A stretch of 5,957 bases of DNA from Candidatus Sulfotelmatobacter sp. (lineage in GTDB: Bacteria; Acidobacteriota; Terriglobia; Terriglobales; Acidobacteriaceae). The stretch covers positions 1-5,957 of the forward strand of contig JASIEN010000177.1 of assembly GCA_030045935.1 (NCBI GenBank). Reading direction: 5' to 3'. A model generated the notes under the pieces. It was not told the DNA's origin. It saw only the letters and a list, made by a program, of their open reading frames with translations, and did not search any database. The position numbers and the translations under genes are program-made. Of the stretch, positions 1 through 5,957 are shown piece by piece (the first letter of the stretch is position 1; the number at the start of each line of letters is the position of its first letter).

Positions 1-1799
1 TTCTTTCGGGCGTGGCCAAGTTTTTGTTCGTGCCTCTGGCCGAGGCGGTCAGCTTTGCCATGCTGGCCAGCTACCTGCTATCGCGAACTCTTATTCCTAC
101 GCTGGTGATGTTCATCATGCGAGGCCACGAGCACCGCGATGCCGTTGGCAAAACTTTTCTGGGGCGTTTTCAGCGCGGCTTTGAGCGCAAGTTCGAAGAC
201 TTCCGCCGCGGCTACGAGCAGCTGCTCGAAACGACCCTCGCGCATCGCGGCGTTTTCGTCGCGGCATTTCTCGGCTTTTGCGTGCTCTCGCTCGGTTGGT
301 TCTTTTTTCTTGGCCAGGATTTCTTCCCCCTGGTTGATGCCGGCCTCGTTCGCCTGCACGTGCGCGCCCGTCCCGGCCTTCGCGTAGAGGAAACCGCGAA
401 ACTCTGCGATGAAATCGAAACCTTCTTACACCAGGAGATTCCCGGTAAAGAATTGCAGACCATTCTCGACAACATCGGCTTGCCCAACTCCGGCATCAAC
501 CAGTCTTACAGTTCGAACGGCACTATCGGCAGCAGCGATGGCGAGATTCTGATCGCCCTCGATCCCGAGCACCATAAGCCTACGGCCGATCACATACGTC
601 ATCTGCGGCAGGTACTGCCGCGGCGCTTCCCCGGCGTGGAGTTTTTCTTCCAGCCCGCCGATATTGTTACTCAAATTCTGAACTTCGGATTGCCTGCCCC
701 CATCGATGTGCAGGTTGTCGGCAACGACATGGCCAGCAGTTATCAGATTGCGCAGCAGATTGCGAATAAGATGCGGCACATCCCCGGCGCGGCCGATGTG
801 CACGTTCAGCAATTACTCTCTGAGCCTACGTTATACCTTGACATTAACCGCACGCGCGTAACCCAGGTCGGGCTAACCGCGCGCGACGTGGCGCAGAGCG
901 TTCTGGTTTCGTTGAGCGGCAGCTTTCAGACCACCCCAAATTTCTGGCTCAATCCGCGGAATGAAGTCACGTATCAAGTGGCGGTGCAGTCTCCGCAGTA
1001 TTTCATGACCAATTTGCAAGACCTGATGCGCATCCCGGTAAGCTCACAGCAGGGAGATCAATTACTCAGCAATCTGGTTCAAGTCCAGCCCGTCGTGCGC
1101 CCCGCCACGGTCAACCACTATAACGTCCAGCCCGTGATTGACGTTTATGCCAGCACTCAGGATCGCGACCTCGGCGCAGTCGCCGCCGACACCAACGAAG
1201 TGCTGAAAACCTTCGATGGCAAGTTGCCGCGTGGCACCCGCATCGTCGTGCGTGGCCAGGTGACCACGATGCGGTCTTCATTTATCGGATTGGGGCTCGG
1301 CCTAGTGGGCGCCATTGTGCTGGTGTACCTGCTGATCGTTATCAATTTCCAGTCCTGGCTCGACCCGTTCATTATCATCACTGCGCTTCCCGGGGCGCTG
1401 GCGGGTATTTGCTGGTTCCTCTTGTTAACACACACCACCGTGAATGTGCCATCGCTCACCGGCGCGGTAATGTGCATGGGCGTAGCCACGGCGAATTCGA
1501 TTCTGATGGTCAGCTTCGCGCGTGAGCAAATGGATGAAGGTGTTCTGGCCGTCCGGGCGGCTGTGTCCGCAGGCTATACGCGCATTCGGCCGGTGCTGAT
1601 GACAGCTTTGGCTATGATCATCGGAATGGTACCAATGGCTCTTGGACTCGGCGAAGGCGGCGAGCAGAATGCTCCATTGGGACGTGCCGTGATTGGTGGT
1701 TTGTTGTTTGCCACAGTTGCTACACTTTTTTTTGTTCCCAGCGTGTTCGCTATTTTCCATAGTCGCCGCGAAAAACGGCGCGCGCAAGGGCAGGGCTAA
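1..1799 (+). CDS. RND-family efflux transporter permease, C-terminal part (5'-truncated by window edge)
   Basis: This is the inner-membrane proton-antiport component of a tripartite efflux pump. The reading frame is open from the left edge, and the GTG at 12 is an internal valine: the translation around it already resembles the sixth transmembrane helix of AcrB-type pumps. Roughly the first 450 residues, including helices 1-5 and the Asp pair of helix 4, are therefore outside the window. Counting from position 12, helix 6 is about residues 3-36 and helix 7 about 80-100. A large periplasmic porter/docking loop spans 101-420, and helices 8-12 lie at about 422-445, 451-474, 481-504, 524-546 and 558-583. 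The helix 11 motif TRIRPVLMT keeps the Arg and Thr equivalent to AcrB R971 and T978. The helix 10 motif GVATANSILMV has Ala (codon 1491-1493) where AcrB has K940. Substrate is unknown. Adaptor and channel genes follow directly, so this is a complete export operon apart from the missing 5' end. HAE-type drug or organic-compound export is more likely than heavy-metal (CusA-type) export, but this is inference. Confidence 0.95.
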   Translation, partial: LSGVAKFLFVPLAEAVSFAMLASYLLSRTLIPTLVMFIMRGHEHRDAVGKTFLGRFQRGFERKFEDFRRGYEQLLETTLAHRGVFVAAFLGFCVLSLGWFFFLGQDFFPLVDAGLVRLHVRARPGLRVEETAKLCDEIETFLHQEIPGKELQTILDNIGLPNSGINQSYSSNGTIGSSDGEILIALDPEHHKPTADHIRHLRQVLPRRFPGVEFFFQPADIVTQILNFGLPAPIDVQVVGNDMASSYQIAQQIANKMRHIPGAADVHVQQLLSEPTLYLDINRTRVTQVGLTARDVAQSVLVSLSGSFQTTPNFWLNPRNEVTYQVAVQSPQYFMTNLQDLMRIPVSSQQGDQLLSNLVQVQPVVRPATVNHYNVQPVIDVYASTQDRDLGAVAADTNEVLKTFDGKLPRGTRIVVRGQVTTMRSSFIGLGLGLVGAIVLVYLLIVINFQSWLDPFIIITALPGALAGICWFLLLTHTTVNVPSLTGAVMCMGVATANSILMVSFAREQMDEGVLAVRAAVSAGYTRIRPVLMTALAMIIGMVPMALGLGEGGEQNAPLGRAVIGGLLFATVATLFFVPSVFAIFHSRREKRRAQGQG

Positions 1800-1825
1800 G
1801 ATAAACGAGTTTGGGGCGAAGGAAT

Positions 1826-1831
1826 AAAGAG
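1826..1831 (+). promoter_or_regulatory. Probable ribosome binding site of the adaptor gene
   Basis: AAAGAG lies six bases before the ATG at 1838, and a second purine block, GAAGGAA, sits at 1818-1824. An in-frame TTG at 1811 would add nine residues but has no comparable purine-rich site before it, so ATG 1838 is the better start. Confidence 0.5.
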
Positions 1832-1837
1832 TCACGA

Positions 1838-3223
1838 ATGAGCGAAGAGAACGAATACAGAAAGACGCCCACGGTGGAAAGTTCCGACCGCCCGGCGGAA
1901 GAGCACCTGCCGTACAGCGCACAGGCGCAGCGCGACGCGGAGATCGAGGAAATTGAGCGGCGTGCAAAACATCAACTGCCCACTATCCAGAAAGCGCCGG
2001 AGGTGCCGCCCGCGCCTCCGCGCAAAGCGTTGTTGATCGTCGGTGTGCTACTCCTTATCCTGCTTCTCGCTGGCGGACTGACTTTTCTGGGCCGCGTGAG
2101 TCACGAACGTGCCCTGGCAAAAGAGACGGAACGCGAAACCATCCCAACGGTAGCCGTCGTCCATCCCCTCGCGGAAAAACCCGATGAAGAATTAGTACTG
2201 CCCGGCTCCCTGCTTGCTTTTGTTGAATCCCCTATTTACGCCCGCACCAATGGCTATCTGGTCCGCTGGTATAGGGACATCGGCAGCCGTGTAAAACAAG
2301 GCGAATTGCTGGCCACGATTGATACACCTGAAGTCGACCAGGAATTGAATCAAGCGCGCGCTACCCAGCAGCAAGTTCTGGCACAGTTGGAAATAGCCAG
2401 GATCACCGCCGAGCGATGGGAAAACCTGCGCAAGACAGACTCGGTTTCCGCCCAGGAAGCGGATCAGTACACCAGCGGCTACCAGCAGGCAAAAGCGAAC
2501 CTCACCGCCGCCGAAGCCAACGTGCACCGGCTGCAAGACCTTGAGAGCTTCAAACGGGTTTATGCGCCCTTCACAGGGGTGCTGACGCGCCGCAATGTCG
2601 ATCCCGGCGCGTTGATCAATGCCGGAGCGCAGGCTCCGGGCCGCGAACTGTTCGACATCGCGCGAATCGATACGTTGCGCGTGTTCATCAGCGTTCCGCA
2701 GCTCTATGCGCCTTTTGTCAAGGTTGGGGCCAGGACCAGCATCACATTGCAGGAGATCCCCGGCGAAAAATTCCCAGCCAGTGTGGCGCGCACCGCTGAT
2801 GCCATCGACCAAACCACGCGCACTCTTCGGACCGAGGTCGACGTTCCGAATCCCGCAGGCCGGCTTCTCCCCGGCTCTCTGGGCGAGGTGCATTTCGCCG
2901 TGGGGGCGAACGTAAACAAGGTCACCGTTCCAGTGAACGCGATGCTCTTCCGGGCGCAAGGCGCACAGGTTGCTGTCGTCGGCCCGGACAACAAAATTGA
3001 ATTGCGTCATCTCAGCATTGGGCGTGATTACGGTACCTCACTCGAAGTACTTGGCGGCCTTTCCACCAGCGATCAGGTCGTGATCAATCCACCGGACTCG
3101 CTGGAAGACGGGCAGCAGGTGAACCTGGCGCCTCAGCCATCGATTCCGCCCATGCAGGAGCAGCCGCAGCCGGGCCAGAATCAGAATGGCAATCAGAGTC
3201 AGCAAAAAGGTGGCGGATTGTGA
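1838..3223 (+). CDS. RND efflux periplasmic adaptor subunit (HlyD/membrane fusion protein family)
   Basis: This protein links the inner-membrane permease to the outer-membrane channel across the periplasm. From ATG 1838 it has 461 residues. Residues 1-62 are hydrophilic and charged, ending in a Pro-rich stretch (PEVPPAPP). One hydrophobic helix at about 64-85 anchors the protein with its N-terminus inside. There is no lipobox cysteine, unlike AcrA. The two lipoyl-like half-motifs are at about 132-163 (SPIYARTNGYL to GELLATIDTPEV) and 241-262 (VYAPFTGVLTRRNVDPGALI). Between them, about 164-238, is an Ala/Gln/Glu-rich helical hairpin of modest length. A beta-barrel domain follows (about 275-355, with VFISVPQLYAPFVKVG) and then a membrane-proximal domain (about 360-430). 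The last 30 residues are rich in Gln, Asn, Pro and Gly and probably disordered. The gene starts 38 bases after the permease stop and overlaps the channel gene by four bases, so it is part of one operon. The family is certain; the substrate is not. Confidence 0.95.
   Translation: MSEENEYRKTPTVESSDRPAEEHLPYSAQAQRDAEIEEIERRAKHQLPTIQKAPEVPPAPPRKALLIVGVLLLILLLAGGLTFLGRVSHERALAKETERETIPTVAVVHPLAEKPDEELVLPGSLLAFVESPIYARTNGYLVRWYRDIGSRVKQGELLATIDTPEVDQELNQARATQQQVLAQLEIARITAERWENLRKTDSVSAQEADQYTSGYQQAKANLTAAEANVHRLQDLESFKRVYAPFTGVLTRRNVDPGALINAGAQAPGRELFDIARIDTLRVFISVPQLYAPFVKVGARTSITLQEIPGEKFPASVARTADAIDQTTRTLRTEVDVPNPAGRLLPGSLGEVHFAVGANVNKVTVPVNAMLFRAQGAQVAVVGPDNKIELRHLSIGRDYGTSLEVLGGLSTSDQVVINPPDSLEDGQQVNLAPQPSIPPMQEQPQPGQNQNGNQSQQKGGGL
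3206..3213 (+). promoter_or_regulatory. Ribosome binding site of the outer-membrane channel gene
   Basis: AAAGGTGG lies six bases before the GTG at 3220, inside the last codons of the adaptor gene. It supports the GTG start, which shares the sequence GTGA with the adaptor stop codon and suggests translational coupling. The next in-frame ATG (3253) would remove most of the signal peptide. Confidence 0.6.
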
Positions 3224-4713
3224 AGCACAATTTATTCTTGTTTTTGCTGACCATGGCGACGGCGGCTTGCACAGTGGGGCCACGTTATAGCCGTCCTTCC
3301 GCGCCCGCGCCGACTCCGGACGCGTGGAAGACGCAGCCGCCCTGGCAACAGGCCGCCCCCAAAGATGCAATCCCGAAAGGCGCGTGGTGGCAGGTATACA
3401 ACGATCCTGTGCTCAACGGCTACGAAGTGCAATTGCTGAAGGCGAATCAGTCGCTGGAGGCCGCGCGCGATCGGCTGCAGCAGGCGCGATCGCTGGCCCG
3501 AATAGCCACCGCAGATTTCTTTCCGCAACTTTCGGCAGATCCAAGCGGCTACCGCGAGCGCGGTTCCGGCAACCGTCCGCTGAATGGAGAAGCGCCCACT
3601 ATCATCAACGGCGTCGTGCAACCAGTTCCGCCTTACACGCAGAGTGTTTACACAATTCCTTTCAATCTGAATTACGAGGTCGATCTTTTCGGCAGCGTGC
3701 GCCGGAACGTGGAAGCCGCCAATGCCACCCTGCAATCGACTGCTGCCGATTTGCAGAATGCACTGTTGGTGCTGACCGCCGAGCTGGCGGCGGACTACTT
3801 CAGCCTGCGCGAACTCGATGCCGAATATGTTGTGGTGCAGAAGTCTGTGGAAACGCAGAGCAAGGGTCTTGAACTGGTAAACCAGCGGCATCAGGGCGGA
3901 ATTGCTAGCGGTCTCGACGTAGCGCAGCAAGCTACCCTGCTCGATTCGACGACCTCACAGCTTGCCTTGGTGCAGCAGTCGCGCGCGCAATATGAGCACG
4001 CTATCGCCGTGCTGATTGGCCAGCCCGCTCCCAGCGTTGATGTTGCCGTTGCTCCGTTGAATGCCACACCGCCGCCGGTGCCGCTCGGTGTTCCCTCCGA
4101 AGTTCTTGAGCGTCGCCCCGACATCGCCAGCGCCGAGCGCCAGATGGCGTACGAAAACGCGCAGGTTGGGATCGCGCGAACTGCATTTTATCCACACATC
4201 ACGCTGAGCGGTTCAGGAGGCTGGCAGAGCACGGCAGTTTCTTCGCTGATGAACGCGCCCAGTCTTTTCTGGTCGCTCGGTGCTGATGCTCTCGAGCCAA
4301 TCATCCAGGGCGGGCGCAATCGTGCCAATCTCGCCGCCGCGCGTGCGGCTTACGACCAGTCGGTGGCGAATTATCGTCAGTCGGTGCTCACCGCCTTTCA
4401 GCAGGTCGAAGACGGCATCAGCAACTTGAGCACTCTGAACCAGGCACTCACAACGCAAACCGCCGCTGTCGAAGACGCCCGCAGGCTTTTGACGATTGCC
4501 AATAACCGCTACATTGGCGGAGCCACAAGCTATCTCGACGTCATCACCGCCCAGACGACGCTTCTGTCAAATGAGCGCTTGCAGACTCAACTGCTGGGGC
4601 AGCAGATGGTCAGTTCTGTTTATCTGGTGAAGGCGCTGGGCGGCGCGTGGGATGCCCGCGAAATTCAAGGCGAAACCGTCCGTCCGCAGGCCGGGCAAAT
4701 TCTCCAGCCCTGA
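3220..4713 (+). CDS. Outer-membrane efflux lipoprotein, NodT/OprM-type channel (OEP family)
   Basis: This is the TolC-like exit duct of the pump, expected to form a trimer in the outer membrane with a long alpha-helical tunnel in the periplasm. It has 497 residues, a normal length for the family. The N-terminus is a lipoprotein signal: Lys2, a hydrophobic stretch at 5-13 and a candidate lipobox ending TAAC, with lipidated Cys17. The -3 residue is Thr rather than the usual Leu. The cysteine is followed by TVGPRYSRP, the family's typical post-cysteine motif, and by WWQVYNDPVLN at 56-66. Two repeated OEP halves are visible at about 60-268 and 295-475. The second half opens with the conserved VLERRPDIASAE (295-306) and ends with the NNRYIGGATSYLDVITAQ helix region (428-445). 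Its GTG start overlaps the adaptor stop by four bases, so the adaptor and channel are probably made in a coupled manner. No frameshift or missing region is seen. Substrate is undetermined. Confidence 0.95.
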   Translation: MKHNLFLFLLTMATAACTVGPRYSRPSAPAPTPDAWKTQPPWQQAAPKDAIPKGAWWQVYNDPVLNGYEVQLLKANQSLEAARDRLQQARSLARIATADFFPQLSADPSGYRERGSGNRPLNGEAPTIINGVVQPVPPYTQSVYTIPFNLNYEVDLFGSVRRNVEAANATLQSTAADLQNALLVLTAELAADYFSLRELDAEYVVVQKSVETQSKGLELVNQRHQGGIASGLDVAQQATLLDSTTSQLALVQQSRAQYEHAIAVLIGQPAPSVDVAVAPLNATPPPVPLGVPSEVLERRPDIASAERQMAYENAQVGIARTAFYPHITLSGSGGWQSTAVSSLMNAPSLFWSLGADALEPIIQGGRNRANLAAARAAYDQSVANYRQSVLTAFQQVEDGISNLSTLNQALTTQTAAVEDARRLLTIANNRYIGGATSYLDVITAQTTLLSNERLQTQLLGQQMVSSVYLVKALGGAWDAREIQGETVRPQAGQILQP

Positions 4714-4742
4714 CTTCCAATACTGCGGACGTGTTTCTTTCT
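4681..4742 (+). terminator. Candidate intrinsic terminator of the efflux operon
   Basis: A perfect 9-base inverted repeat, CGTCCGCAG at 4681-4689 and CTGCGGACG at 4723-4731, is followed at once by a T-rich run (TGTTTCTTTCT, 4732-4742). The 33-base loop contains a second small stem, GGGC 4693-4696 with GCCC 4707-4710, and also the TGA stop of the channel gene at 4711-4713. The layout fits Rho-independent termination of + strand transcription. The long loop and interrupted T-tract make it weaker than a textbook example. On the - strand no T-run follows the stem, so it would not terminate gyrB in the same way. Confidence 0.45.
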
Positions 4743-4757
4743 ATGCGTGCGAGAAAG
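4737..4757. repeat. Short inverted repeat in the convergent intergenic gap
   Basis: CTTTCT at 4737-4742 pairs with AGAAAG at 4752-4757 around a 9-base loop. It lies in the 52-base gap between the stop codons of the channel gene and gyrB. It could contribute to 3' end formation for either transcript. No T-run follows it on either strand, so I do not call it a terminator. Confidence 0.25.
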
Positions 4758-4765
4758 GCTGGCGC

Positions 4766-5957
4766 TTAGATATCCAGGTTCTTCACATCCAGCGCGTTTT
4801 CTTCGATGAACTTGCGCCGGGATTCGACGTCTTCGCCCATCAATGTCGTGAAGATGGTTTCGCATTCGGCGATGTCTTCGAGCTTGACCGATAGCAGCGT
4901 GCGGCGTTCAGGGTCCATGGTGGTCTCCCAGAGCTGCGGAGCGGTCATTTCGCCAAGGCCTTTGTAGCGCTGGATGTCATATCCGCGGCTGCCTTCCTTT
5001 TTCACGTACTCGAACAGATCGCGGGCGTTTGCTTTCTCGACCGGCTCGGGCAAAGCCCGCGGCTTGGCCGCGGCTTTCGAGCTGTCAGATCTCGCGGAAG
5101 CATCTTTCGCGGCTTTGGAAGACTTTTTGGTCGCGTCTCCATCGGCAGAAGAAGCTTCTTCTTCTTCGTCCGCGTTTGTGCTGACACTCGCTTTCGGCAA
5201 CGCTTCGACTACGAACGGTGGCTCGAGATATGGCTCGATCTGCTTGAATTTTGCAATCAGCTGGCGGCATTCTGGGCTGGATGCGAGCTCCCAGTTGATG
5301 ACGTGCTCGGAACCTTGCGAGCTGACAAACTTTACTTCCCACAAATTGTGCTCTTCGTCGAAGCGGCTTTCGACTTCTTTGAACTTGCGGTCTTTTTGCA
5401 GGCGCTTCAGTTCGCGCTCCAGCTTCTCGATCTTCTTCGGTGGAGTTTTCTTGTCGCCCTCGAAATCGGCGTGCTTCGAGAGATCCAGCCGGGGCAGAAG
5501 TTCGGTGGCTGCTTCGTCGCGCAGGCGCTTGTCGACCTTGTCGAAGAAGTTGAGGTAATCCTTGAGTATGGTCATGAAGCGCGTGAGGTTCGTGCCTTCC
5601 AGCTTGGCCGCGCCTTCGCCATAGCGCACGATCAGCCCGTCGGCGGCGCGCTTCAGCATGATTTTGTCGAAAGCCTCGTCGTCTTTCACGTACTGGATCG
5701 ACTTGCCCTTCTTGATCGAATAAAGCGGCGGCTGCGCGATGAATACGTTGTTGCGCTTGATCAACTCCTGCATGTGACGGAAAAAAAACGTCAGCAGCAG
5801 GGTGCGGATGTGCGAGCCATCGACGTCGGCGTCAGTCATGAGAATGATTTTGCCGTAACGTACTTTCGACGGGTCAAAATCGTATTTGGCGATGCCGGTG
5901 CCGAGTGCGGTGATCATGGCGCGAATTTCTTCGTGAGCCAGCATCTTGTCGTAGCGG
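4766..5957 (-). CDS. gyrB: DNA gyrase subunit B, C-terminal part (5' end beyond window edge)
   Basis: GyrB is the ATPase/TOPRIM subunit of DNA gyrase (A2B2), which introduces negative supercoils in the cytoplasm. The frame is open to the right edge; the codons before the Met at 5942-5944 read RYDK, matching the ARFDKML segment of E. coli GyrB, so that Met is internal. Counting from it, ITALGTGI is at 11-18. The TOPRIM metal motif MTDADVDGSHIRTLLLTFF is at 36-54, with Asp38, Asp40 and Asp42 all present. IAQPPLYSIKKGK is at 69-81. The C-terminal GyrA-contact block RGYDIQRYKGLGEM is at 320-333, followed by LWETTMDPE and the family ending FIEENALDVKNLDI. Between these is a region matching the extra domain of E. 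coli-type GyrB (about 115-245), which argues against ParE. It also has a charged low-complexity linker at about 249-303. The ATPase and transducer domains and the EGDSA motif are outside the window. The gene is convergent with the efflux operon, with 52 bases between stop codons. Confidence 0.96.
   Translation of the reverse strand, partial: RYDKMLAHEEIRAMITALGTGIAKYDFDPSKVRYGKIILMTDADVDGSHIRTLLLTFFFRHMQELIKRNNVFIAQPPLYSIKKGKSIQYVKDDEAFDKIMLKRAADGLIVRYGEGAAKLEGTNLTRFMTILKDYLNFFDKVDKRLRDEAATELLPRLDLSKHADFEGDKKTPPKKIEKLERELKRLQKDRKFKEVESRFDEEHNLWEVKFVSSQGSEHVINWELASSPECRQLIAKFKQIEPYLEPPFVVEALPKASVSTNADEEEEASSADGDATKKSSKAAKDASARSDSSKAAAKPRALPEPVEKANARDLFEYVKKEGSRGYDIQRYKGLGEMTAPQLWETTMDPERRTLLSVKLEDIAECETIFTTLMGEDVESRRKFIEENALDVKNLDI
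5036..5200 (-). other. Low-complexity charged linker inside GyrB
   Basis: About 55 codons encode almost only Ala, Ser, Lys, Asp, Glu and Pro: an acidic run (NADEEEEASSADGD) is followed by a basic Lys/Ala/Ser part ending KPRALPEPVEK. It sits between the end of the extra domain (EPYLEPPFVVE) and the helix before RGYDIQRYKGLGEM. From memory, E. coli GyrB has only a short connection (around IERGERRQPV) at this place. The stretch is in frame and is expected to be disordered. It contains the two palindromic DNA segments listed separately. Confidence 0.75.
5052..5077. repeat. Strong GC-rich inverted repeat within the gyrB linker
   Basis: AAAGCCCGCGG (5052-5062) and CCGCGGCTTT (5068-5077) can form a 10-pair stem with one bulged C and a 5-base loop. 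In the gyrB transcript the stem encodes KAAAKPRA and ends in CUUU. It may be only a by-product of Ala/Lys codons, or it may be a real RNA hairpin. Confidence 0.5.

Noticed and set aside
12..14. GTG as a true start of the permease gene
   Set aside because: The frame is open to the left edge and encodes LSG before this codon, and the following sequence matches an internal helix of RND permeases, so it is an internal valine.
1811..1837. TTG start adding nine residues to the adaptor
   Set aside because: No purine-rich binding site precedes it, whereas ATG 1838 has AAAGAG six bases upstream.
2622..2639. Seven-pair hairpin CCGGAGC/GCTCCGG with a 4-base loop inside the adaptor
   Set aside because: It is a strong stem but has no T-run after it and lies in coding sequence for a conserved lipoyl-region loop, so it is probably incidental.
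2192..3010. Long open frame on the - strand opposite the adaptor
   Set aside because: It is a shadow of the adaptor coding sequence, with no recognisable domain and composition typical of antisense frames of GC-rich genes.
3232..3930. Open frame of 232 codons on the - strand opposite the channel gene
   Set aside because: The + strand protein here is a clear OEP-family channel; the antisense translation is Arg/Gln/His-rich without family features.
4974..5558. Ser/Phe/Arg-rich open frame of 194 codons on the + strand
   Set aside because: It is the antisense of gyrB, whose - strand product is unmistakable. The Ser-rich composition reflects the complement of Lys/Glu/Ala codons.
5942..5944. ATG as the gyrB start
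   Set aside because: The codons upstream continue in frame as RYDK to the window edge, matching the internal ARFDKML region of GyrB.
4766..5957. Topoisomerase IV subunit ParE instead of GyrB
   Set aside because: The E. coli GyrB-type extra domain and the C-terminal FIEENAL...LDI ending favour GyrB.

Overview
The window carries the 3' part of a tripartite RND efflux operon on the + strand. It runs convergently into the 3' part of gyrB on the - strand. All four genes are recognisable. Coding density is almost complete, and I see no tRNA, rRNA, CRISPR array, insertion sequence or phage gene. The double-membrane pump (inner-membrane transporter, periplasmic adaptor, outer-membrane lipoprotein channel) indicates a diderm bacterium of moderately high GC. 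The GyrB has the extra domain seen in E. coli GyrB plus a low-complexity charged linker. That linker and the permease-adaptor-channel gene order remind me of Acidobacteriota (Terriglobia-like). This is an inference without a database search and only moderately secure.

Layout. Positions 1-1799 encode the C-terminal half or slightly more of an RND permease whose N-terminus lies off the left edge. A 38-base gap follows, then the adaptor (1838-3223). The outer-membrane channel (3220-4713) overlaps the adaptor by four bases (GTGA), so the two are probably translationally coupled. The operon appears to end in a GC stem with a T-rich tail that starts inside the last codons of the channel gene. After a 52-base gap, gyrB (4766-5957, complement) reads toward the pump genes; its N-terminal half lies off the right edge.

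How the genes work together. The permease would capture substrate and drive it out by proton antiport. The adaptor, anchored by one membrane helix, bridges the periplasm, and the NodT-type lipoprotein forms the exit duct through the outer membrane. Substrate cannot be read from the sequence. GyrB supplies the TOPRIM/C-terminal part of DNA gyrase, a housekeeping enzyme with no evident functional link to the pump.

I do not see a wholly new system. The points most worth a second look are the Ala in place of the proton-relay Lys in the permease, the charged linker in GyrB with two palindromic DNA segments inside it, the long cytoplasmic N-terminal extension of the adaptor, and the terminator that encloses a stop codon.
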